Source of the DNA: Sipunculus nudus
Lineage: Eukaryota > Annelida > Sipuncula > Golfingiida > Sipunculidae
Assembly: GCA_026874595.1 (NCBI GenBank)
Contig: CM049314.1
Location: 68,258,300-68,322,299, forward strand
DNA length: 64,000 nt
Direction: 5' to 3'
Positions 1-64,000 of the stretch are shown here, piece by piece. A program made the position numbers and the translations under genes. Every line of letters begins with the position of its first letter. Within the stretch, counting starts at the first letter, position 1. The notes beneath the pieces were generated by a model that was not told the origin of the DNA, did not search any database, and was given only the letters and a program-made list of their open reading frames with translations.

Positions 1-1652
1 TTCATAATACGTGGTGGGGTGAAGAAAATGATATTCTGGCATAAGCTTTTTGTCATCCTGTATTTCATAAGGAGGGGGAGATTTTACATTTTGAGCAGTT
101 GTCCTTTTACCGGAGGAAGGGGGCTACTGTCGGTAGTCTTTTGCAATTTGGATTGTCTCCAACCCCCCCCCCCCCCCCATTTTTTTTAGCAAACAAGGTC
201 TATGTCAATGACAATAGTAGTCTCTTCTAAGATGAGAGTGTCGACCAATTCTGCTTTTGCTAGATCAAAGTTTTGGGATGCAATTCTTGTTGTGGGATGC
301 AGTTGCCGATTCTTGGACTGCAATGTAAACACTGATGAAAGCCTGGAAATATTCGGACCACTGAAGACGTCTTTTCTGTGAGGGATGCGGGTACCTAAAA
401 ATATTTAAAGATTCCTTGGGTTTCACCAACTGGGCTGGCACAGGGCAAAGAATCGTAATCAGACCAATGAGAGGATGGTATCGTGTTGTGCATCCTGCTC
501 TAGTGTTGATCCCCGGACTTGGCCCTTTGCCAGAACCGGTGTAATCAGACCAACGAGGGCGGGTTGTCAATTAATAATTTTACCGCAAATATTTTGATAC
601 CATTATCTCAAAAATGACCGTATACACTTATCTTGACAATCATTTAAATATCTTCAGCTTACACTTTATTTCACAAGAAATAACAACTTCTGTCTGTATA
701 GCACCTATTATTTATTTCAATAAAAAACACTGCTGACTGTCAGCTAAAGCCACTGTAACTGGTCCACCATCTTTGGTATATTCACATTCAACACTTAAAT
801 CATGTTAACAATTTATACATCGTATAACGGAACGAGTAAAATACAGATCTTCCAAACTGAAGAGATAGTGTAATTTATCCATGCAGTATTCTGTAACGAA
901 TTAATTATAAACTGTACCAAAACTAAATTTATTCCATTAACAAAACCTTTCCGGTGTATTTTCGGTAAAAAAAGTACGAAAATCGCTTATTAGTGCCACC
1001 TAGTGTTTGTGCTTGAAACATGAACTAGAAACATGAACTTATCTTATTGGTTAATTAGCAGCGTTAATAATTTGGTCTCTATTGGTAGCATCAACATATG
1101 CACTTTCCCAACTTAACCTAACTAAATTTCGTATTCATTTTAACATGTTTCAGAACCGGATACGATTGTGACATTAACAGGAACGAGATTTCCTTATTTT
1201 GTTATTTAAGAGCCCACTCGAAAATTCGAAAATGGTTTCATATCCGGGAAACCGTTCACTTAAAAATTGAGAAATTTCCGGAAATGGTTTCGGTTTCACC
1301 AAAACCATCCACTCCATAATTACACTGGCGGCACTGGGCCAAAGTTGTGCAAATTCGTTAATTATTTTATTAATTGATACTGTTGGTGCCTGTTTGAGTA
1401 AAATATGTAGTAATTAAGGTATAAATAGTCGTTCGGAAGTGTTTTGAATTCAATATTCCATATTCCCTTCTTTAGCCGAGAATGAAAAAAGATTAGACAC
1501 ACGGATCCTGTATGTCCATGTCGTATGACTTGCATGGGGATATGTTATAAGACACAGAGAAACAGCTCAATTTTCTTCACAATTACAATATAAATTGCCA
1601 GTCACAATTATCTTATGCACCATGAAAGTAAATCTTGCCAATACTACACTTT

Positions 1653-1654
<2 letters not shown>

Positions 1655-1701
<47 letters not shown>
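1655..1701. repeat. (AT)n microsatellite
   Basis: An uninterrupted AT dinucleotide run of about 47 bp. Confidence 0.98.
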
Positions 1702-1702
<1 letters not shown>

Positions 1703-2844
1703 TGATATTTTGTAGATGAATTTAATATAAATTTTGTATCAAACATATACCTGCAACTGTCCTCATATATATTAGATTATGGACACAACCGATGGTTTTG
1801 GGCTGTTTAACATAAGGTTAAACATTGGTGAGTTAAAATACATCATAATCAATGTAAAAATAGTGCATCTACATAGTTTTTGATAGAACAAAAAGTTTAC
1901 AAGTAAAATAAATTTTAAATAAAATTCTGACATATGGTGTATTTATGACATCATATAAACAGCAAATCTGAATAATTAAAAAAATAATTCTTGTACCAAC
2001 ATTTTCCTGAGTTGTTAAATGAAACATCTGTTTACTGAAAATATGGCTTCCGAGGATCCTTCATACCGGTAGTTGTTTTAACCCTTAAACTGTTTAGCTT
2101 GCTTCATTTAATGTTCTGTAATATTGATACCCACATGCATAATATCTTACCGTTAAATGTGCATTTTAAAGGGTTTTTATTTAAAAAGTTTATTTTACAA
2201 TTTTTAGCATATCATTTTTCTCAAGTTTGTTATCTATAAAAAAGGAGAGAAGTATACTTATACAAGAAAAAGGACCACAGAATTTGATAACCAATATTTT
2301 GGATATGTAATGACCAAAAATGCTGAAATATATTTTGAAAAATGCAATGTTTTCGGCGTCATCAACGTCATGAATAATGTTATGACAGAAGATATAAAAT
2401 TGAGCCAATAGGTTCAAGTTAGGAGACACAATGACTCTGGAACAATACCACCGACCATTATATTACTCTTATTTTTCTAAATTTACATATCTCCTCAATA
2501 TTTCAGAATATTACCTTTGTGTTAAAGTTTGTAAAATAGACCTTTAAAAAAAATCTAAAACACACATTTACCATTTTATCCATGCTGCTGCAGTGTAACC
2601 ATTAATATTCTTAAAATCAAGAAAGTAGTTACAGACTACTAAGACTTCTGCAGGGGTCCTGATCAAACAACAACAGTATATGTCACAATGGGAAGAAAGC
2701 CTTTGAATGGGAAAACATATGTTGGTGATCCAGATTACCCCAAAAATTCAATTGACTGTTCCTTGGCTGTAATCCTTTCCATAAAATTAAAAAAAAAGTC
2801 TGTGTAGAATTTATTTGCAAATAAGAGAACCGCAAAGGTGTATA

Positions 2845-3362
2845 ATACGCCCATTGTAGGTCTTTTTACCTCTGACCTCATTAAATATGCATTGATTTTG
2901 CCTTGAATTTAATTCATGGGAGAAACTATCGGTTGATATTTATGATAAGTTTCATGAAAACCCAACAATTTGTTGGTAAGTTATCACAAAGCCACCAAAC
3001 TCTAGTGACCTTTGACCTCATTTAATATGCATGGATTTTGCCGGGAATCAAACTTATTATACTGGTTAAAATTTTTGTTGAGTTTCGTCAAAATCAATCA
3101 TATTCTTGGTAATTAAGTCATTGCGGCGACACCACGGAGTAGTTTACATGGTGACCTCTGGCCTAATTAAACGTGTGGATATTGCCTATAATCGAACTCG
3201 GGCGACACAATCTATTGTTTGGAAGTTATGGTGAATTTCGTGAAAATCTGTCAAATCCCTGGTAAGTTATCACGACGACACTTAAAGTCAACGGAAGGAC
3301 AGACGGACGATCTTGGTTATGCAATTATACGTCCCATCATGCTATAGCAGACGGGCATATAA
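2845..3362 (+). repeat. Family A dispersed repeat, copy 1
   Basis: Three tandem modules of about 150 bp each open with a variant of TGACCTCATTAAATATGCAT and GGATTTTGCC. They continue with a GAGTTTCRTGAAAATC-like stretch and end in GGACAGACGGACGATC and an imperfect tail GACGGGCATATAA. Related copies lie at 15925-16435 (inverted), 19565-19905 and 23396-23855. It is a non-coding interspersed repeat; its class is unknown to me. Confidence 0.8.
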
Positions 3363-3879
3363 AATTGCACACAGACAAACAAAGGGTAAAACAAAACACC
3401 TCCGTTGACCTGGCATAATATAAACCTTCAGTAGTCTCACTGATATTTGCATACATTTTAATTTTACCCATATTTTACCTATTTTTTAAAAGTAATAATT
3501 CCTACATATAATACAAAGATAACAGAGGTTCATCTAAAGCTTCATATAACTTAACAATTAGAATATACTTTTCTGGATGGAATATTTTATCATTGGGTGA
3601 CTTTTTCATAAGCTATTTCTTAGTTACTCCATACATATTACTTATCAGGAAATATAAATTAGTTCTGGTAGATACACCATTTCTTCGACATACAATATCT
3701 CTCCTTGAAAAATACTTCTCACAATATCATAAGTAATTAATATCCGATATAAAAATGCCATGATTCTTGGAAATATGCTTAATCCTGAAAACTGTAAACT
3801 TGAAAAAAATCATCAAAATCTCACAGGTTATGTGTAGAATTCCTTGACTAGAATAAACACACTTCCTGAAATAAACTGT

Positions 3880-4872
3880 TTCCATGAGAAAACGGCTTAT
3901 TTTTCTGCATCATGTACTTAAAGAGTAAATATTTTCTTCTTGTAAATACAATATATTACATTATGAAAGATGTTTTACTGGTAAATATCATATCATGCAT
4001 TATTTACTTTACACATACATTTAGTTTTCTTCACAGGTACTATATCATACATCATGTACTTAACAGTAAGTTATGTTTATTGTTAGTACATCATAAACAA
4101 TGGAATTTTATAAAAAATGTCCTCTACCTGGTATATACTATATCAAACTTAATATACAGAAGTATATATTATTAGCTACCATGAAATACATTCTGTTCTT
4201 AACAAGTAAATGTTTTACTGATAGATACCAAATCTTTCATTTTGTCCATGACAAATAAATGATTTGTTGTTAGATAACATACCTTATATCCTGTCCATAA
4301 CAAATGAATGATGTTTAATTGGTAAATATCATATTTTACATTCTGTCCATAATAAATAAATGATGAATGCCTTATGTTCTGTCCATAACAAGTGAATGCT
4401 GTTTTACTGTTAGATACCATATTTTATATTCTGTCCATATAAAATAAATGTTTAATGTTATATAGCATGTCTGACATTCAGTCTATAGTTAGTAAATAAT
4501 GCTTTACCGGTAGATACCATACCTTACATTCTGTCCATAACCAGTGAATGATGTTTTATTCGTATACAGATACCATACCTTAAACTCTGTCCATACCGAG
4601 TGAATAATTTTTTACTTGCAGAAACAATTTCTAACAAAATCTCCAAAATATGCCTATGATGTTTTCCTGGTAGATACCATACCTTTCATTCTGTTCATAC
4701 CAAGTAAATGATGTTTTACTGTTAGATACTATATCTAACATTATCTCCATAACATGTGAATGATGTTTTATAGGTAGATACCATATCTTTCATTCTGTCC
4801 ATAACAAGTGAAGTGAATGATGAATGATATTTTACTGGAAGATACCACATCTTATATCCAGTATATCTTATC
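3880..4872. repeat. Degenerate ~52-bp tandem repeat
   Basis: About 18 diverged units carry the core TTTTACTGGTAGATACCATA followed by TCTGTCCATAACAAGTGAAT. The array resumes at 5455-5590 after an unrelated insert. Open frames at 3912-4175 and 4199-4420 are by-products of the repeat. Confidence 0.85.
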
Positions 4873-4883
4873 AAATAAAGGAT

Positions 4884-5454
4884 CCCCCCCCCCCCCCCCC
4901 CCGTTGAGCTTATATATATATATATATATCAACATGTTAGAAACCATTCTTGTTTGGTCTTTCCAGTTAATATCCAAATTTTGAAGAAATATAATACTAT
5001 GGCTGGCCACATGTGAACTCCCATCCTCTGAAGTTTGACTACGTCATGCAAAGATATTTAAAAGAACAGTAGTTGAGAAACAGTAAATCCTCATGTTTTT
5101 TTTTTGTAAAGGTGCCTCAAAATGTCCTCTTTACATTGCATATTTAAAAATTTCTCAATATGGGAGGGGGACACCCCCTCCCAAACTCTCCCCCCTGTAC
5201 CAATAATTAACTTTTCAAATGAACATGGCTTTTTATTTTATTTATGCAGATGAATATACAGAAAAACAAATATTTATATTTTTCATAGGCTGAAATATAT
5301 TAAGTATTTAGAAATAATTAATAAATATATATATACATTATATATATATATGGGTAATATAATATTGCATGTATATATATTGCTGAAAACCCATCAAACT
5401 ATAAACCAGAATTAGCGCCCCCCTGTTCGTGAAATTCTGGATCCGCCACTGCTG
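4884..5454. mobile_element. Unclassified insertion splitting the 52-bp array
   Basis: This stretch interrupts an otherwise continuous tandem array. It begins with a C19 run (4884-4902) and ends with GAAATTCTGGATCCGCCACT, a string of a type common in invertebrate dispersed repeats. No coding capacity or terminal repeats are evident. Confidence 0.5.
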
Positions 5455-5590
5455 ATCGATATCATATCTTCTGTCCATAACAAGTGAATGATGTTTTACT
5501 GTTAGATACCATATTTTACATTATCTCCATAAAAAGTGACGCATGTTTTACTGGTAGATACCATATATCACACTCTGTCCTCAAGAAAAT
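5455..5590. repeat. Resumed ~52-bp tandem repeat
   Basis: About two and a half further units of the array at 3880-4872, on the other side of the insertion. Confidence 0.8.
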
Positions 5591-6026
5591 GATACTGTAC
5601 TGTGTATTGTGATCAGTTCTACTGTCCACAGATAGGAGCTACCTATATATAACTTCATTTCTAAATTTATTTATATACAGGAGCACTGGTCCTAAATTTG
5701 AAAGGAGAATGAGACATTGAAAATGAACACTTTGGCACACAAAACAATTGATACATACTGCAATAAAATTACATAATAAATACTTTGTAAAGAAACAAAT
5801 ATGAATAGAGAATCATTAAAGCACACTTCTTTGGCAAAATATCGTACTTTCTGTCATGCACTTCATGACCATCACCTCTCTGAATGACCTTGACCTGTGA
5901 AGTTTACATTCAGAGGCATAATATTTTGTGTCCATTCTATAAACCTATGGCACTGTGCCACATTTTAATACACTTTTCATTTAAATTGTGCTTTAAATTA
6001 ACATATATAAACACTGTATATTAACA

Positions 6027-6032
6027 TTTATT
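6027..6032 (-). terminator. Candidate polyadenylation signal
   Basis: AATAAA occurs on the sense (minus) strand 33 nt after the stop codon; a second copy is at 5666-5671. In such AT-rich DNA these hexamers are frequent, so neither is assigned firmly. The first would give a very short 3' UTR. Confidence 0.3.
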
Positions 6033-6065
6033 AACATGTTGTTAACAATATGGTTTGGTACTGTA

Positions 6066-59267
<53,202 letters not shown>

Positions 59268-59270
59268 TCA

Positions 59271-59316
59271 TTTATCTTGTAAGGTGGCCTCATAATAGAT
59301 GAAGAAACTGGTGGCT
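59271..59316 (-). pseudogene. Fossil partial duplicate of exon e1
   Basis: The sense strand reads CCACCAGTTTCTTCAT, then TATTATGAGGCCACCTTACA. It parallels the e1 start, CCACCAGTTTCTTCAC then GTGTATGAGGCTGCCTCACA, at a 66-nt offset. Translated in the e1 frame it gives TSFFIYYEATLQDK against [14 protein letters not shown]. It keeps an AG before CCACC but lacks the pyrimidine tract and the filter. Confidence 0.75.
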
Positions 59317-59572
59317 TTAACATTAAATAAAAAGAATTTTTGGTGGAGGCGCCTCGTACTTAGTGCCAATTTATTTAGCTGAAACAATGAATGAAAAGAA
59401 GATTACCATATGTTAATTATCATTAACAATTATATGGGGTTAATAATGAAACTTTCTGTTTCCTAAATTCTGATTTTTCATATATCATTCTCAGAAACAC
59501 CAAGTTCTGTTGTAGATTAAATTATCTGAGAACAAAGCAAAATGGTACTTTAATCAATTTGAGATGAAATAA

Positions 59573-62500
59573 AACAAGAGACCCATGAGTCACATCACTC
59601 AGCTGAATTTTGGAAACTATTAGTAACTGCAAAATTCTTTTATTTCTTTTGGTTTTTCATGTATATTATCATTAGAAAAGCTATGAGAAAAGGCCCTGCT
59701 AAAATGAAACTCTGTAAATTATGAATAATGGACATGAGCTAAACCATTTAGTGATGCACCAAGAGAACAAATAGGCCTGCGGTAAGTGTTATATAAAAGT
59801 AACATTTCATAAACAAATAATGTGTGAAGGTAATTAAGTTTTCAAAAGTTAAATATATGGCCATATGAGTTAAAAATTAATCCCACAAAGTTTGACCAAT
59901 ATTCCTAATTTTAATACTAAGTCTACAGTGTTATTCACACCTAGGCCCTGCCAACTTTAAGAGATATTAATGAAATGCTAGAAAGTATTTATATCTTCTT
60001 ATATCTTGTCAGTTAGCACTTACATTAGATCCTAATATTTTATCACATTTGAATATAAGGATTAAATATCTAAAATATTTTTCTTTAAAAAAATCAAAAT
60101 TTTCCAAGTCTCATCAAAAAGAATTTATTTAACATTAAAATTATAAGATTCATCTTGTTTATTAGTCCTGTGTATTAAAGGGGTGGGTGGGGGGAGGGGT
60201 CTCCATTGTTACTGCTCGTTGCTGAAAAAAATGTTAATTTTAAGATTCATCTAGTTCATAGTACAGGTCCTTAATTTCTCACAGTAACAAAGTCGGAAAG
60301 ACCCAGTTTTCAGCTTGGTAGGAGATCTTGGTGACATCTAACATTATGCCAACAGCCTGGGGAGCATAGAGAGCTGCACTGAATGACCTACAGTGACCAA
60401 AGTGGACTGCTTGACAATGTAAGGGAATACAACAAGAGCCTTAAAAAAATTCAATAACTAGCCTAATATTGCAGCTTTTAATTTCAAATTTCAGATTTTA
60501 ACAGATTTAATCCTTATGTGTACAAGCTGTGAAAATTAAATCCAGAGTACTTACAGGAAACAAGGGACCCATGGGTGACGGCGCTCAGCTTTTATATATG
60601 ATAAAAAATATGATTTGGGAAAGAGGCACATACTTGTTTTGTGTGGTAATAAATATAAGCTTTATTATGAGTTGTTGGTGTTAAGCTTATGTATGATTTT
60701 GATAGTATCTTTGGAGACAGGGAAGAGGATTGATTTCATTTATTTTGTTAACAAATGTAGTGCTATTGTCACACAGATTTTGAATTGGCCATATAACTTA
60801 TAAGCAGCACATATTATAAAAGAGTTTAACTATTTATTAAAATTTAATAACAAATATTGTGCCAATATAATTTTTATTTAAAAAAAAATAATAAGAAAAT
60901 CATATGATTTTTTAAAATAAAATATAACTGAAATAATTATTGAAATAATATTATAGAATATATTCATGAATGCATTCATTAATACATTTTGAAAGTATCT
61001 GCACTGGTATTCAAATACTTTCACTTTTACCTGAATTCCCATTCTTATGCAATAAAATTTTTTAATGCAGTACATATTCATATTTGTATTCAAATATATT
61101 TGCAAAGCATTCGCACCATGTCTAGTATTTATTCAGTTTTAGCCAAACAAAGATGTTGAGAATCCAGAATAAACAAAATTCACAAATTTAAATAATGATC
61201 ATAAGTACCTGGTTTTATAGCTTTTATTTATATTAAAAAAAAAATAAATGTAATATATTCACTTTGGACTACTTTCACATCAATCTACACACTAGACACA
61301 GTAGGAATCTAGATTAATATTATCAACTGCATCTTTGTCTATCATTAATTTCCTTCATATGATCCCTAATGATTAGTAATGAATAATATGATTTATTTTT
61401 TTATCTTTACAATTTCACTGAAAAATACCATAGGTGACTGCATTCTATCCATCCATACAAGATTCTTCAACATCAGTAACTGCAAGTTAATTTTCTGTTA
61501 CTCATCAACTAACAAATTCCTTTTCTATTAATTTTTCTTTAATTTGTTATAAAAAACCAATATAAATTATTAATTTATTGTTTATTGTTATGCTGTTTTT
61601 CAAAACAACTACTAGATGAGTTGGGTTGGACACCTGGATCAACTGTGGCTGGGCATTAGCTGCCTGGCTGCCCCAGTGTATGCTTCACTCAAGCATGCAT
61701 AATCTGATGAAAGGTCAACAAGGTCAACATACAGGTGACTTAAGAGGGGCTGGATTTAGCCTGGGTCTGACATGGTCTCATATAAACATTAATAAAAGCT
61801 ACAAAATTTGGCCAATTTCTTTCAGCTTTCTAAACTACTAAGATGAAATCCTTATGTGTGCATGATATGAAAATTATGTCAATAGTGCTCTCAGGAAACA
61901 AACGTGCAATGGTCAAAGTTGGGCAAAATTTAAGGTACTAATTTTATATTTATAATAATAACTTATAAAATTTGAAAAATTCAGAACTAATTTTTGGTAT
62001 TCAATTGAATCTTGATTAAATAATGTTACATCCTTGACAAAAAATCTCTAGCTTCAGCAATCCTCTTGTTAAGGGAGTAAATATATTTCTTGATTTTTTA
62101 AAAAGTGCATTATGTTTGGGCCCATAACTAAAAACAATTACGCAATACTGACATCATTTCTGGCATGTGCATAGCGAATGTATAGAAAAATATGTATATT
62201 ATATATGATCAAAGTCAGATCAGTGGTTTTGATATTAGGCAGTCTTACAGTGTAACAATGGGTTTCTAATGGAAAAATGAAGTTTTTCATTAATATTTCG
62301 AAGGAATTAAGTCCTAGTGATAAAATTCTTGGCATTGTAGGGGATTTTGGAGACATCTAACTGTATGCTAAATTTAAGGAACTTAGAGCTGAAGCTGGGG
62401 AGCTGAGCTCTAGCAAACACTAGCTTGATGTAAACTTGATGTGACATGGTGCTTGAAAACTTTAATAAAATCTACAGTTTTTGATCAACTGGTTTTAAAT

Positions 62501-62950
62501 TTTTTGTGTTAAAAGACAAAATGCTAACAAAAACATGCTGTGAAAATTAAATCCACAGTACTTACAGGAAAAAAATGTGCCATGGTTAAAGTTGGGCAAA
62601 TTTAAGGTACCAATTTTATATTTTTGCCAATATTTAAAAAAATTTAACGGATTTTGATCTAATTTTTGGTACACAATTAAATTTTGATCAATTAAAGTTG
62701 TATTACTGAAAACAAGTCCCTACCTTTAACACTTTTGGTCTTAAGTGACCAAATATCTTTCCTGATTTTTTTTTTATTACAAAGTCCATTATGTTTGGGA
62801 CCATAACTTTCTTAAATTAAATAATACTGACTTAATTTCTGGCATTTACATAGGAACTATATAGAGGAATATTTAGGGTAAATATGAAGAAAACCAGAAG
62901 AGCGGTTTTCATATTAGGCAGTCCTAAAGTGTGAAAATAGATTTCTAATA
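59573..62950. repeat. Composite of dispersed repeats (GACCCATGGGTG family)
   Basis: ACAAGAGACCCATGAGTCAC (59573) and AACAAGGGACCCATGGGTGA (60556) mark family starts. A unit of about 700 bp appears at 61845-62275 and again at 62545-62950. It shares CAAAGTTGGGCAAAATTTAA, TGACATCATTTCTGGCAT and TATTAGGCAGTCTTACAGTG-like strings. Small frames on both strands show no homology. This is the intron upstream of e1, or unannotated upstream gene sequence. Confidence 0.65.
60180..60199 (+). other. G-quadruplex-type G-run
   Basis: GGGGTGGGTGGGGGGAGGGG has four G-runs of three or more separated by single bases. It is on the plus strand, so the NALCN transcript would carry the C-rich complement. Confidence 0.85.
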
Positions 62951-62954
62951 AACT

Positions 62955-63385
62955 AGATGTGTCGGTACGACACGAATGCCCCCGCCTGGGGCAAATTAGA
63001 AACATTTGTTAAATTTTGTAAAAATTTTTAAGTTCAGGAGGTGTTGTATGGTCAAAAGTAGGTCAAGAAGGGCAAAATGCAAACTCGATCTGTAAAGGGT
63101 CATTATCAAGGAACACACCAAAAATCAGGCCAGTATGCAGGCATTGTGAAAAAAAGTCCATACATGTGCATTTTTCATAAAAATTTCTGTCTTATATGAA
63201 ATTTTCTATGTTCAGGATCTGTCATATGGTCAAAAATAGGTTAACTGGGACGAAACGCGAACTCGACCTGTAAGTGGTCATTATGCGCCCACAGACCAAA
63301 CATTGGGCCAGTATCTGTAAGCAATGCATTGCAAAACTAGAATATTAGCAAAAGCTGGTAATCAGTTATAAATTTAAATTGGAGA
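62955..63385. repeat. Dispersed repeat with GTCGGTACGACACGAATGCC start
   Basis: Two modules share TATGGTCAAAARTAGGT, GCRAACTCGA and GGGCCAGTAT / AGGCCAGTAT. Strings like the start are familiar from mollusc dispersed repeats, but I cannot search for it. Confidence 0.6.
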
Positions 63386-64000
63386 GGTATGTACCATGTT
63401 TTATAACAATCCACCAAATGCTTCCTGAGAAATTTCCCCCTAAGTTTTTTTTCTATACTAAGCTCTGTGACCTTGAAAAGTAGGTCAAGACCACCCATCT
63501 TTGAACCTGACCCAGATTTTGTAAATATGATGCAAAAGCACTGAAGTAATGAAGTTCCTTAGTTGAATACCTTTGGAGATATCCTGCACAAAGGCCAAAA
63601 TTGAAAAATCCGATAAAATTTCATTAAAAAAATCAGAAATTGCAGGTGACGCCACCAAAATTGTGCAGCACGTACAGACCATCAGTCCTAATGATCATAG
63701 TAAGTTTTGTGAAAATCCACACAAGGGTTCCTGAGATATAAGCTTGTATGGTATGTACCATGTTTTATAACAATCCACCAAATGCTTCCTGAGAAATTTC
63801 CCCCTAAGTTTTTTTTCTATACTAAGCTCTGTGACCTTGAAAAGTAGGTCAAGACCACCCATCTTTGAACTTGACCCAGATTTTGTAAATATGATGCAAA
63901 AGCACTGAAGTAATGAAGTTCCTTAGTTGAATACCTTTGGAGATATCCTGCACAAAGGCCAAAATTGAAAAATCCGATAAAATTTCATTAAAAAAATCAG
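63386..64000. repeat. Recent tandem duplication, 364-bp offset
   Basis: The block from GGTATGTACCATGTTTTATA to AAAAAAATCAG (63386-63636) is repeated almost exactly at 63750-64000. One difference noted is AACCTGACC against AACTTGACC. The second copy is cut by the window end. Confidence 0.92.

Larger units (their letters stand above)
1..6065. other. 3' flank of NALCN, non-coding
   Basis: I find no convincing gene here. The stretch holds the NALCN 3' UTR (extent unknown), a C16 run (163-178), an (AT)n tract, a family A dispersed repeat and a degenerate ~52-bp repeat array. An open frame of 101 codons at 265-570 on the minus strand has no recognisable motif. Confidence 0.7.

Noticed and set aside
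265-570. 101-codon minus-strand open frame in the 3' flank
   Set aside because: No domain, signal peptide or family resemblance that I can see. It lies beyond the NALCN stop in repeat-rich DNA.

Overview
This window is an AT-rich, intron- and repeat-rich animal genomic segment holding one recognisable gene: the 3' four-fifths of a NALCN sodium-leak channel gene on the minus strand. It covers positions 59248 down to a stop codon at 6066. I resolved 36 coding exons by reverse-complement reading, GT/AG boundaries and unbroken phase. They run from the domain I pore loop through domains II, III and IV to the C-terminal tail. One transcript path encodes about 1,472 or 1,477 residues here, depending on which of two alternative exons is used. 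From memory, human NALCN has about 1,470 residues after the same point. The N-terminus and most of domain I lie beyond position 64000 and are not in the window.

The most informative feature is a pair of alternative pore exons for domain II. One (48745-48897) carries Glu in the selectivity filter (TQEGW) and the other (43406-43543) carries Lys (TQKGW). The filters of domains I, III and IV carry Glu (SQEGW, SLEGW, TGEDW). The gene can therefore make an EEEE (calcium-channel-like) or an EKEE (sodium-channel-like) pore. This matches the alternative exon 15 system described for invertebrate NALCN, including the snail Lymnaea. That match, together with the style of the dispersed repeats, suggests a lophotrochozoan, most likely a mollusc. 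The species cannot be told from the sequence.

Layout in transcription order: non-coding repeats 64000-59249; domain I pore and S6 (59.2-58.6 kb); domain II (56.8-40.7 kb, with the alternative exons in large introns); the II-III linker (39.6-34.6 kb); domain III (34.1-27.0 kb); the III-IV linker and domain IV (26.6-17.6 kb); the C-terminal domain and tail (17.7-6.07 kb); 3' flank 6065-1.

The introns hold minisatellites with periods of 25, 26 (nested as 78), 30, 41 and about 52 bp, dispersed repeat families, several short inverted-repeat (MITE-like) elements and one tandem-core element with inverted ends. One minisatellite is built from the end of an exon plus its splice donor, so it carries about two dozen extra donor-like sites. 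A 41-bp minisatellite lies between the two alternative pore exons. I found no other protein-coding gene, rRNA, tRNA or CRISPR array.
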